Assembly: GCF_024599655.1 (NCBI RefSeq)
Contig: NZ_CP102247.1
Coordinates: forward strand, 4,464,001 to 4,528,000
DNA length: 64,000 bases
Reading direction: 5' to 3'
DNA from: Enterobacter asburiae
GTDB lineage: Bacteria; Pseudomonadota; Gammaproteobacteria; Enterobacterales; Enterobacteriaceae
Position 1 is the stretch's first letter. Each line of letters opens with the position of its first letter. A model generated the notes under the pieces. That model was not told the DNA's origin and ran no database searches. It saw only the letters and a list, made by a program, of their open reading frames with translations. Positions 56,406 through 64,000 of this stretch are shown here, piece by piece. The position numbers and the translations under genes were made by a program.

Positions 56406-57409
56406 TGGAACGCAAAGGCATCATCGCCGCAGGCAATATGCTGGTGGATCACGTCCACCAGATCGTGCAGTGGCCGGAGCGCGGCTGGCTGGCGGAAATC
56501 ACCCACAGCGAACGCTCAACCGGCGGCGCGCCGCTCAACGTGCTGCTGACGCTGGCCAAAATGCACGTTGGACTGCCGCTGCAGGCGGTGGGGCTGATTG
56601 GCGAAGACGGCGACGGGGATTACATTCTGGCGATGCTCGACCAGTACCACGTCAACCGCCAGCGCGTGCAGCGCACCACCTTTGCACCGACCTCCATGTC
56701 GCAGGTGATGACCGATCCCAGCGGACAGCGCACCTTTTTCCACTCGCCGGGCGCCAACCGCCTGCTGGATCTTCCCGCCTTCGATCGCTTAGACGAATCG
56801 ATGAAGATCTTCCATCTCGGCTACCTGCTGCTGCTCGACAGCCTGGATATGCCCGATGACGAGTTCGGCACCCGCAGCGCGCGGCTGCTGGCACAGATGC
56901 GCGACCAGGGGTATGAAACCTCGCTCGATCTGGTGTCCCGCAAGGGCGACCCGCGCTACCAGCCGCTGGTGCTCCCTGCCCTGCGTCATCTTGATTATCT
57001 GGTGATTAACGAGCTGGAGGCCGGTGAGTTTAGCGGGCTTGAGATGCGCGACGACAGCGATGCGCTGAACATGGCCCATATCGCCGATGCCGCCGCGCAG
57101 CTACTGGCGGCAGGCGTTCGTCAGCGAGTGGTGATCCACTGTCCGGAAGGCGCATGGGGTGAAGCACCGGGTGAGCAAGGCCGCTGGATCCCATCATGGT
57201 TGCTGGAGCAGAAAGACATTGTCGGAAGCGTCGGTGCAGGCGATGCGTTTTGCGCGGGGTTTTTATTCGGTTGCCATGAATCGCTGCCGCTCACGGAGAG
57301 CATTTATCTGGCGCACGCCTGCGCGCGGGCAAGCCTGCTGGCCGCCAACGCGATTGACGGCGCAAAAACGCTGGCCGAACTGCAGCTGTTTATCAAAGAG
57401 AATACCTAG
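56405..57409 (+). CDS. PfkB-family sugar kinase
   Basis: A 334-aa ribokinase-type kinase. The N-terminal glycine motif is STGGAPLNVLLTLAKM (residues 38-53) and the C-terminal anion hole GAGDAFCAGF has catalytic Asp280. Substrate unknown; position after isomerase and aldolase suggests it phosphorylates the ketose made by the isomerase. Coupled to the aldolase by a 1-base overlap. Its 3' end overlaps the convergent response-regulator gene by 4 bases. Confidence 0.85.
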   Translation: MERKGIIAAGNMLVDHVHQIVQWPERGWLAEITHSERSTGGAPLNVLLTLAKMHVGLPLQAVGLIGEDGDGDYILAMLDQYHVNRQRVQRTTFAPTSMSQVMTDPSGQRTFFHSPGANRLLDLPAFDRLDESMKIFHLGYLLLLDSLDMPDDEFGTRSARLLAQMRDQGYETSLDLVSRKGDPRYQPLVLPALRHLDYLVINELEAGEFSGLEMRDDSDALNMAHIADAAAQLLAAGVRQRVVIHCPEGAWGEAPGEQGRWIPSWLLEQKDIVGSVGAGDAFCAGFLFGCHESLPLTESIYLAHACARASLLAANAIDGAKTLAELQLFIKENT

Positions 57410-58137
57410 GCCGCTTTCTCGCTATGGGAAACGTCGGAGGCAAACACATAGCCCAGCCCACGGATGGTTTTGATGAGCGCTGGCTGATGCGGGTTAGCCT
57501 CGATCTTCCGGCGCAGGCGCATGATCAGCACGTCAATCGTGCGGTCGAACACGTCGGCGCTTTCACTGTGGGTCAGCTCAAGCAGCCGGTCACGGCTCAG
57601 TACCCGACGGGCATTTTGCGTGAGCGCCAGCAGCAGGCCGTACTCGCCCTGGGTTAATGGCACAGGATTGCGCTGCGGATCGCTCAGCTCGCAGCGGGTG
57701 GTATCGAGTGTCCATCCGTTAAAAGCAATGCCCGCCACGGGCGCTGCCGGGACTTCAGCAGCCAGCACGCCGGTACGGCGCAATACCGCTTTAACGCGGG
57801 CGACCACCACGCGCGGGTTGAACGGTTTGCCAATATAATCGTCGGCCCCCATCTCCAGCCCCACCACCACGTCTGACTCACTCCCCAGCCCGGTTAGCAT
57901 CACAACCGGTAGCGCCGGCCGCTGCTTTTGCAGCTGCAGCAGAACCTGCAGGCCGTTGATATCCGGCAGCATCATATCCAGCAGCACCAGCGCGATATTC
58001 GGCTCCTGCTGTACCTGCCGCAGTGCATCCTGGCCGTTATGGCAGACAAGCACGCTAAAGACGTGCTCGCTCAGCACGTCCTGAAGCAGTTCGCAGACTG
58101 CCGTATCGTCATCTACCACCAGAATCGCCGGTTTCAT
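57406..58137 (-). CDS. OmpR-type response regulator of the sugar locus
   Basis: A 243-aa regulator. The receiver domain has the acidic pair Asp9/Asp10, phosphoacceptor Asp54 (LVLLDMMLPD), Thr83 and Lys106 (GKPFNPR). The C-terminal winged helix is OmpR/PhoB-like (LTQGEYGLLLALTQNARRVLSRDRLL, in parts). No kinase gene is adjacent; the hybrid kinase at 48740-51016 on the other side of the operon is the obvious partner. Both face away from the operon start. Confidence 0.9.
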   Translation of the reverse strand: MKPAILVVDDDTAVCELLQDVLSEHVFSVLVCHNGQDALRQVQQEPNIALVLLDMMLPDINGLQVLLQLQKQRPALPVVMLTGLGSESDVVVGLEMGADDYIGKPFNPRVVVARVKAVLRRTGVLAAEVPAAPVAGIAFNGWTLDTTRCELSDPQRNPVPLTQGEYGLLLALTQNARRVLSRDRLLELTHSESADVFDRTIDVLIMRLRRKIEANPHQPALIKTIRGLGYVFASDVSHSEKAA

Positions 58138-58339
58138 CGTATGCTTCCGTCAGGGGATTATGTTAAGTCTGAACCATTCTGCCGTCGGCTCCAGTCAAAT
58201 GGTTTTTTCAGTGACGGAAATTCAACCCATGTCACATCCGCTGCCCTGTCGACACGTCAATTTTGACGATTGGCTGTTTTTTGTCAGGGTTTTCACCGCG
58301 AATGAACCGTAAAGTCAGGGTATACCCATACGAAAAACA

Positions 58340-58355
58340 TGGCATAGAAGCTGCA
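58340..58355 (+). promoter_or_regulatory. Sigma-54 promoter of fdhF
   Basis: TGGCATAGAAGCTGCA carries GG and GC at the -24/-12 spacing, about 40 bases before the fdhF start. Some 85 bases upstream the palindromes TGTCGACA (58247-58254) and GTCAATTTTGAC (58256-58267) could be part of the FhlA activating site. Confidence 0.85.
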
Positions 58356-58393
58356 TAGTGGGTGCGAATGATTCGATTAACTGGAGCAGACTG

Positions 58394-60541
58394 ATGAAAA
58401 AAGTCGTCACGGTTTGCCCTTATTGTGCCTCAGGTTGCAAGATCCACCTGGTGGTCGATAACGGCAAAATCGTCCGGGCGGAGGCCGCACAGGGGAAAAC
58501 CAACCAGGGCACGCTATGCCTGAAAGGTTACTACGGCTGGGATTTTATTAACGATACCCAAATCCTCACCCCGCGCCTGAAAACCCCAATGATCCGCCGC
58601 GAGCGCGGCGGCAAGCTGGAAGCCGTCAGCTGGAGCGAGGCGCTGGATTACGTCGCTACGCGCCTTAGCGCTATCAAGGCCAAATATGGCCCGGATGCGA
58701 TTCAGACCACCGGCTCTTCACGCGGGACGGGGAATGAAACTAACTATGTGATGCAAAAATTCGCGCGCGCCGTTATTGGAACCAATAACGTCGACTGCTG
58801 CGCTCGCGTTTGACACGGCCCATCGGTTGCAGGTCTGCACCAGTCGGTCGGTAACGGCGCAATGAGTAATGCCATCAACGAGATAGATAATACCGATCTC
58901 GTGTTTATTTTCGGCTATAACCCGGCGGATTCTCACCCTATCGTCGCGAACCACGTTATTCGCGCCAGGCAGAATGGGGCGAAAATCATCGTCTGCGATC
59001 CGCGCAAAATTGAAACTGCGCGCATTGCGGATATGCACATCGCGTTGAAAAACGGCTCGAACATCGCGCTGCTGAACGCAATGGGGCACGTCATTATTGA
59101 GGAGAACCTGTACGACCAGGCGTTTGTCGCGACCCGTACGGAAGGCTTTGAAGAATATCGGAAAATTGTCGAAGGCTATACGCCAGAGTCGGTGGAAACG
59201 ATAACCGGCGTGAGCGCGCAGGAGATTCGCCAGGCGGCACGGATGTATGCCGGGGCGAAAACCGCCGCCATCCTGTGGGGCATGGGCGTGACCCAGTTCT
59301 ACCAGGGTGTGGAAACCGTGCGTTCCCTGACCAGCCTCGCCATGCTGACGGGAAATCTTGGCAAGGCGCACGTTGGCGTCAACCCGGTACGCGGTCAGAA
59401 TAACGTCCAGGGCGCCTGCGACATGGGCGCGCTGCCGGATACCTATCCGGGCTACCAGTACGTGAAGTTCCCGGAAAACCGCGCCAAGTTCGCGAAAGCC
59501 TGGGGCGTGGAAAGCCTGCCGGAGCACACCGGGTATCGCATCAGCGAGCTGCCGCACCGCGCGGCGCACGGCGAAGTGCGTGCGGCCTACATCATGGGTG
59601 AAGATCCGCTCCAGACCGACGCCGAGCTGTCTGCGGTACGCAAAGGGTTTGAGGATCTGGAGCTGGTGATTGTCCAGGATATCTTCATGACCAAAACCGC
59701 GGCGGCGGCGGATGTGATTCTACCGTCGACCTCCTGGGGCGAGCATGAAGGCGTCTACACGGCGGCGGACCGCGGCTTCCAGCGCTTCTTTAAAGCGGTC
59801 GAGCCGAAGTGGGATTTGAAAACGGACTGGCAGATCATCAGCGAAATCGCCACCCGCATGGGCTACCCGATGCACTACAACAACACTCAGGAGATCTGGG
59901 ACGAGTTGCGCAGTCTGTGTCCGGACTTTTATGGGGCAACCTATGAAAAAATGGGTGAGCTGGGGTACATCCAGTGGCCGTGCCGCGATGAGTCCGAAGC
60001 CGACCAGGGGACGTCGTATCTCTTTAAAGAGAAGTTCGACACCCCGAACGGGCTGGCGCAGTTCTTCACCTGCGACTGGGTCGCGCCGATCGATAAGCTC
60101 ACCGACGAGTATCCGATGGTGCTCTCCACCGTGCGTGAAGTAGGCCACTACTCCTGTCGTTCGATGACCGGCAACTGCGCCGCGCTGGCGGCGCTGGCGG
60201 ACGAACCGGGCTATGCGCAAATCAATACCGCCGACGCGAAGCGCCTTGGTATTGAGGACGAAGCGCTGGTGTGGGTGAATTCGCGCAAAGGGCGGATCAT
60301 CACCCGCGCGCAGGTCAGCGATCGTCCGAACAAAGGGGCGGTCTATATGACCTACCAGTGGTGGATTGGCGCCTGTAACGAGCTGGTGACGGAGAACTTA
60401 AGCCCGATAACCAAAACGCCGGAGTATAAATACTGCGCCGTGCGCGTGGAGCCGATTGCGGATCAACACGCAGCGGAACAGTATGTGATCGACGAATATA
60501 ACAAGCTGAAAGCCCGACTGCGTGAAAGCGCAATGGGTTGA
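58394..60541 (+). CDS. fdhF: Formate dehydrogenase H, selenocysteine enzyme FdhF
   Basis: A 715-aa molybdopterin oxidoreductase of the formate hydrogenlyase complex, oxidising formate to CO2. The [4Fe-4S] ligands are Cys8, Cys11, Cys15 and Cys42 (CPYCASGC, TLCLKG). Codon 140 is TGA at 58811-58813, read as selenocysteine, followed by His141; an SECIS hairpin follows at once. Beyond it the frame runs to 60541 and is conserved with E. coli at full length. Automatic callers may split it in two at the TGA. Confidence 0.97.
58811..58850 (+). promoter_or_regulatory. SECIS element of fdhF
   Basis: Immediately after the in-frame TGA, sequence CGGTTGCAGGTCTGCACCAG forms the bacterial SECIS hairpin with the SelB-binding loop (GGTCTGC). 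The bases correspond almost exactly to the E. coli element. Confidence 0.95.
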
Positions 60542-60563
60542 TGCCGTTAATTAAACGATGAAT

Positions 60564-60595
60564 AAAGGGAGTGAGATATTCACTCCCTTTTTATT
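60564..60595 (+). terminator. fdhF terminator
   Basis: AAAGGGAGTG / CACTCCCTTT, a 10-bp stem with a 7-base loop, followed by TTATTT, 22 bases after the stop. Confidence 0.92.
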
Positions 60596-60757
60596 TCCGC
60601 TTAACACATTAAAAATATCAATTGTTATTCTGGAAAGCGGCTCGCAGAAATAATGTAATTCTCGCGAAAAAGAATTACATCTTTGCATTTTAATTCAGAG
60701 GGATAAGATGTGCGGCGGGTGCTTAAGACTTTCTGTCTTGAGCATTGTTGAGGGACA

Positions 60758-60816
60758 GAAAGTAAGAAGCCCCGGGAAATTTTCATTTACCCGAGGCTAC
60801 TCCCTCAACTACCAAC
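60758..60816 (-). ncRNA. Candidate Sok-like antisense RNA
   Basis: On the minus strand TTGTGT (60846-60851), a 17-base spacer and TACTCT (60823-60828) form a sigma-70-like promoter. About 60 bases downstream a stem (GCCTCGGG ... CCCGGGGC, 60769-60797) is followed by TTCTTACTTT, a plausible terminator. The transcript would be complementary to the leader of the Hok-like gene, including its GGCTACT / AGTAGCC hairpin. This is the layout of hok/sok loci. Confidence 0.6.
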
Positions 60817-60863
60817 AGGTTGAGAGTAGCCTCTTATTCTTTTTTACACAAGGAGTAAAAGGC

Positions 60864-61016
60864 ATGACGCCATTAAAAACTGCGTTAGGCATTGTCTTTA
60901 TTATCTGCCTGACGATAGTGATCTTTACCTTTATTACTCGCGGCAGGCTCTGCGAGTTTTCAATAAAGAGTGAACATCAGGAGGTGGCGGCTAAATTAGC
61001 CTGCAACGCAGGCTAA
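60864..61016 (+). CDS. Hok/Gef-family membrane toxin
   Basis: A 50-aa protein: a single membrane helix (TALGIVFIICLTIVIFTFIT) followed by the Hok hallmark TRGRLCEFSIKSEHQEVAAK and a second Cys near the end. Hok proteins depolarise the membrane. AAGGAG lies 9 bases upstream. The reading frame also stays open upstream to an ATG at 60708, in the same frame, unlike the out-of-frame mok gene of plasmid R1. The leader is rich in hairpins and faces a putative antisense RNA. This is a type I toxin-antitoxin system; it is not at this place in K-12. Confidence 0.82.
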   Translation: MTPLKTALGIVFIICLTIVIFTFITRGRLCEFSIKSEHQEVAAKLACNAG

Positions 61017-61022
61017 CCTCTA

Positions 61023-61046
61023 CGGGCGGAAAAAGGGTTCCGCCCG
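61023..61046 (+). terminator. Hairpin after the Hok-like gene
   Basis: CGGGCGGAA / TTCCGCCCG with a 6-base loop, seven bases past the toxin stop. There is no long T run; it may fold back on the leader, as 3' ends of hok mRNAs do. Confidence 0.5.
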
Positions 61047-61137
61047 GCTTGTAGGATGCTGAGGTCTTAATGCACCCATTTTTTTCTTCCGCCACCGCGA
61101 TTATACTGCGCGGCGTGTACCCAGATGATAAGAATCC

Positions 61138-61812
61138 ATGAAACCCATTTTTCTGTTGTTATTCTTTTTAACCTCTTTCGCCCGCGCGGATGAGATAGGC
61201 AGCCAATATCAGAAGCAGGCGGAAGCAGGCGATGCCCGCGCCCAGTATTATCTTGCTGATACGTACTTCAGTTCCGGTGACAGCAAGCAGGCAGCGCTGT
61301 GGGCAGAGAAAGCCGCAAAAGGCGGCGACGTTGACGCCATGGCGCTGCTATCGCAAATCCACTTTACGCAGGGCGATTACGCTCAGGCCAAAGCCCTGGC
61401 GCAGCAGGCAAACATTGCTGGCAGCAAACGTGGCGCAATCATGCTGGCGCGCGTGCTGGTGAACACCCAGGCGGGGAAAACCGACTATCCGCAGGCCATT
61501 AAACTGCTGCAAACGGCGACCGAGGATATCGACAACGACTCCGCTGTTGATGCACAACTGCTGCTGGGGCTGATTTATGCCAACGGCGTTGAAGTGGCCC
61601 AGGACGATGTGCAGGCTGCCTCGTGGTTTAAGCGCAGTTCAGCACTCTCACGTACGGGCTACGCCGAGTACTGGGCAGGGATGTTGTTCAGGCAGGGTGA
61701 GAAAGGCTTTATCACGCCAAATAAACAGAAAGCGCTCTACTGGTTGAACCTGAGCTGTACGGAAGGGTTTGATACGGGATGCGAAGAGTTTGATGCGTTG
61801 AGCGGAGAATAA
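61138..61812 (+). CDS. yjcO: Sel1-repeat protein YjcO
   Basis: A 224-aa secreted protein. The signal peptide is cleaved near ARA-DE (residue 18). Sel1/TPR-like helical repeats follow (AQYYLADTYFSSGDSKQAALW, LLGLIYANGVEV, YWAGMLFRQGEKGF). Function unknown; a periplasmic scaffold is the usual guess for such proteins. Matches E. coli YjcO in position between fdhF and gltP. Confidence 0.88.
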   Translation: MKPIFLLLFFLTSFARADEIGSQYQKQAEAGDARAQYYLADTYFSSGDSKQAALWAEKAAKGGDVDAMALLSQIHFTQGDYAQAKALAQQANIAGSKRGAIMLARVLVNTQAGKTDYPQAIKLLQTATEDIDNDSAVDAQLLLGLIYANGVEVAQDDVQAASWFKRSSALSRTGYAEYWAGMLFRQGEKGFITPNKQKALYWLNLSCTEGFDTGCEEFDALSGE

Positions 61813-61815
61813 AGT

Positions 61816-61888
61816 GCCGGGTGGCGGCTTCGCCTTACCCGGCCTACAAAACCCGTAGGCCCGGTAAGCGCAGCGCCACCGGGCTTAG
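61816..61888. repeat. BIME (inverted REP pair) between yjcO and gltP
   Basis: GCCGGGTGGCGGCTTCGCCT with TACCCGGCCTAC, then GTAGGCCCGGTAAGCGCAGC with GCCACCGGGC: two REP units head to head between convergent genes. Confidence 0.88.
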
Positions 61889-61892
61889 GATG

Positions 61893-63206
61893 TTACTGGT
61901 CAGCCGTCTTATCAAAACGACCCAGCACCTCGCGTTCATACGCCAGCGCTTTTTTGCGGTCGAATTTGTGTTCCCACTTGGCGATAACCAGCACCGCCAG
62001 GGCATTCCCCACCACGTTCAGCGCCGTACGCGCCATATCGAGGATACGGTCCACACCGGCGATAAATGCCAGACCTTCCAGCGGAATACCGACGCTGCCG
62101 AGCGTAGCCAGCAGCACCACGAAGGAGACACCCGGAACGCCTGCAATACCTTTGGACGTCACCATCAGCGTCAGTACAAGGACGATCTCCTGCCACAGAG
62201 ACAGGTCAATGCCGTACAGCTGCGCAATAAAGATAGCGGCGATACTCTGGTACAGCGTCGAACCATCCAGGTTAAAGGAGTAGCCGGTCGGTACCACGAA
62301 GCTGGTAATAGAGGCAGGCGCGCCATAGGCTTCCATCTTCTCGATGATACGTGGCAGCACGCTCTCAGAGCTTGCCGTGGAGTACGCCAGAATCAGTTCA
62401 TCTTTCAGGATACGAATCAGGATCCAGATGCTCAGCCCGCACAGGCGCGCCACGATCCCCAGCACCACCAGCGCGAAGAACAGGATGGCGAAGTGCACCA
62501 GGAGCACCAGCTTCGCCAGCGGCCACAGGGAGGCAAAACCGAAGTTCGCCACGGTGACGGCAATAAGCGCAAACACCCCTACCGGCGCGTAGCGCATCAC
62601 CATGTGGGTCACTTTAAACATGGTTTCGGAGATAGAGCGGAACACGGTCACCAGCGGTTCGCGATGCGTCGCTGGCAGTGAAGAGAGTCCCAGACCAAAC
62701 AGCACCGAGAAGAAGATGATAGGCAGCATCTCGCCCTTCGCCATCGACGCCACGATGTTGGTCGGCACCAGCGACAGGATCGTGCCCATCAGGCCATGCG
62801 CGTGGCTCTGCACGTCAGCGGTCGTACTTTGGTATTTCGAAATATCCACCGTGGCCAGCTGCGACATATCAATCCCGGAACCCGGCTGGAACACGTTCGC
62901 CAGCGTGATACCGAGGATAATCGCAACCGTAGTGATCACTTCGAAATAGATAATGGTTTTCGCACCAATACGGCCTAACTGCTTCGCATCGCCGACGCCC
63001 GCAATACCGACCACCAGCGTCGAGATCACAATCGGTACCACAATCATCTTGATCAGATGAATAAAGATATCCCCTGCCGGTGAAAGCAGGTTCGCAATCA
63101 GCCATTCGCGGCTGTCGCTGTGATAGTGAAGGTAGCTGCCCAGCAAGATGCCCAGCACAAGGGCGATTAAGATCTGCCAGGCAAGGCTGACTTTAACGTT
63201 TTTCAT
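61893..63206 (-). CDS. gltP: Glutamate/aspartate:proton symporter GltP
   Basis: A 437-aa DAACS-family transporter importing L-glutamate and L-aspartate with protons. Eight membrane helices and two re-entrant loops are expected; the serine-rich loop AYSTASSESVLPRI and the PTGYSFNLDGSTLY motif, both substrate-binding, are intact. The start at 63206 (MKNVKVSLAWQIL) matches E. coli; ATG 63224 would add six residues. Confidence 0.96.
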   Translation of the reverse strand: MKNVKVSLAWQILIALVLGILLGSYLHYHSDSREWLIANLLSPAGDIFIHLIKMIVVPIVISTLVVGIAGVGDAKQLGRIGAKTIIYFEVITTVAIILGITLANVFQPGSGIDMSQLATVDISKYQSTTADVQSHAHGLMGTILSLVPTNIVASMAKGEMLPIIFFSVLFGLGLSSLPATHREPLVTVFRSISETMFKVTHMVMRYAPVGVFALIAVTVANFGFASLWPLAKLVLLVHFAILFFALVVLGIVARLCGLSIWILIRILKDELILAYSTASSESVLPRIIEKMEAYGAPASITSFVVPTGYSFNLDGSTLYQSIAAIFIAQLYGIDLSLWQEIVLVLTLMVTSKGIAGVPGVSFVVLLATLGSVGIPLEGLAFIAGVDRILDMARTALNVVGNALAVLVIAKWEHKFDRKKALAYEREVLGRFDKTADQ

Positions 63207-63628
63207 AGAAACTGACTTCCTCAATGAAGCGCCTTATTCACTCAAACTGCATGAATATGGAGACATACTGAAAGGGTATGAATTGTGTTGCGTTGGTTTA
63301 TGGGATTTTTTAACGCGGCGTATGAGTATCATTTGCGCGACCTGTTGCGCAAGCCTTAAAGAACGACGCGTTTCACTCACAAAAGCGACGATGACGGGAG
63401 TTTGTTCTAATTCTGATAAATAACCTTTTGTTATAAAAACGCTTTTTTAAACATAAATGTGAATAATCGTCAGCATAAATTATTTTCCTTCAAAGTTTCA
63501 TTCGCTCATTTTTCATACTCTTCAAACAATGCGTGATCTGTAGCCCAAATACTAAACAAAGCTTGTAAAGCCCCTACAATTAACGTTTTTGCGACATATT
63601 ATTAACATCTTACAAGGAGAAAAAAGCC
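63207..63628. other. Divergent gltP-acs regulatory spacer
   Basis: 422 bases, AT-rich. Contains the inverted repeat TTGCGC ... GCGCAA (63333-63352) and a CRP-like half-site TGTGA (63458-63462) without a good partner. E. coli acs is driven from this spacer by CRP with Fis and IHF; sites here could not be assigned by eye. Confidence 0.5.
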
Positions 63629-64000
63629 ATGAGCCAAATCCACAAACATGACATTCCCGCAAATATTGCGGACCGTTGCCTGATCACCCCGGAGCAGTAC
63701 CACGAGAAATATCAGCAATCTATCACCGCCCCGGACACCTTCTGGGGTGAGCAGGGCCATATCCTTGACTGGATCAAACCTTATCAGAAGGTGAAGAACA
63801 CCTCCTTTGCGCCCGGCAATGTCTCCATTAAATGGTATGAAGATGGCACCCTGAACCTGGCGGCGAACTGCCTTGATCGTCACCTTGCCGAGCGCGGGAA
63901 CGAGACGGCCATCATCTGGGAAGGCGATGACGCCTCGCAAAGCAAACACATTACCTACAAAGAGCTGCACCGCGACGTGTGCCGCTTCGCCAACGTCCTG
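63629..64000 (+). CDS. acs: Acetyl-CoA synthetase Acs (5' part)
   Basis: The first 124 codons; the gene runs off the window. Starts MSQIHKHDIPANIADRCLIT after AAGGAG and continues through FWGEQGHILDWIKPYQKVKN to KELHRDVCRFANVL, the N-terminal cap of AMP-forming acetyl-CoA synthetase. It activates acetate to acetyl-CoA via acetyl-AMP. The catalytic motifs lie beyond the end. Divergent from gltP. Confidence 0.95.
   Translation, partial: MSQIHKHDIPANIADRCLITPEQYHEKYQQSITAPDTFWGEQGHILDWIKPYQKVKNTSFAPGNVSIKWYEDGTLNLAANCLDRHLAERGNETAIIWEGDDASQSKHITYKELHRDVCRFANVL

Noticed and set aside
61821..62681. A 286-codon plus-strand frame opposite gltP
   Set aside because: Antisense shadow starting within a REP element.

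Overview
The window reads as chromosome of a member of the Enterobacteriaceae, most likely the Enterobacter cloacae complex. Gene order follows the E. coli 93-94 min region (frdABCD, blc, gdx, ecnAB, efp, epmB, groESL, aspA, dcuA, cutA, dsbD, yjdC, tRNA-Phe, proP, yjcZ-crfC, phn, fdhF, gltP, acs). Between frdD and blc lies a divergent ampR/ampC pair, and the encoded AmpC resembles the ACT/MIR chromosomal cephalosporinases. Species-level assignment is inference.

Layout. 1-4420: the 3' end of frdA and frdBCD (anaerobic fumarate reductase), then ampR/ampC. 4543-10889: lipocalin Blc, the guanidinium exporter Gdx behind a guanidine-II riboswitch, EcnR and the entericidin peptides, EF-P and its lysine aminomutase EpmB, YjeI, and groEL-groES behind a sigma-32 promoter. 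groES as given carries a one-base frameshift. 11069-18747: YjeH, FxsA, aspartase, DcuA, CutA, DsbD (with a repeat element fused in frame in its linker) and YjdC. 18744-20216: an AraC-type regulator and a LysE-type exporter, each preceded by the same 18-base motif. 20386-25984: tRNA-Phe and a complete rRNA operon (16S, tRNA-Glu, 23S, 5S) on the minus strand, with P1, P2 and boxA.

26162-34856: a NicO-family nickel/cobalt exporter, ProP, KdgT, an IS481-family element with a 5-bp target duplication, and the YjcZ-CrfC pair. 35453-47510: yjdM, yjdN and the full phnCDEFGHIJKLMNOP set for phosphonate uptake and C-P lyase, with an intact phnE and a REP array between phnK and phnL. 47593-48618: YjdP and an unrecognised GNAT-like protein.

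48740-58137: a sugar locus. A ribose-type ABC transporter, a D-lyxose-isomerase homologue, a GatY-like class II aldolase and a PfkB kinase are transcribed rightward. They are bracketed by a hybrid sensor kinase at one end and an OmpR-type response regulator at the other, both leftward. The inferred route is uptake, aldose-ketose isomerisation, phosphorylation, then aldol cleavage to triose phosphate plus an aldehyde. In E. coli K-12 the D-allose (als) genes lie in this interval.

58394-64000: fdhF (selenocysteine formate dehydrogenase H) with a sigma-54 promoter and SECIS, a hok/sok-type toxin-antitoxin locus, YjcO, GltP and the start of acs.

Two families of palindromic repeats punctuate the intergenic spaces: REP/BIME elements (GCCGGGTGGCG type) and a second palindrome (CCCTCTCCCC / GGGGAGAGGG type). 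The second has also been hit by the IS and has entered the dsbD reading frame. The strongest items for follow-up are the bracketed sugar locus, the hok/sok-like locus, the AraC/LysE motif pair, the dsbD insertion and the groES frameshift.
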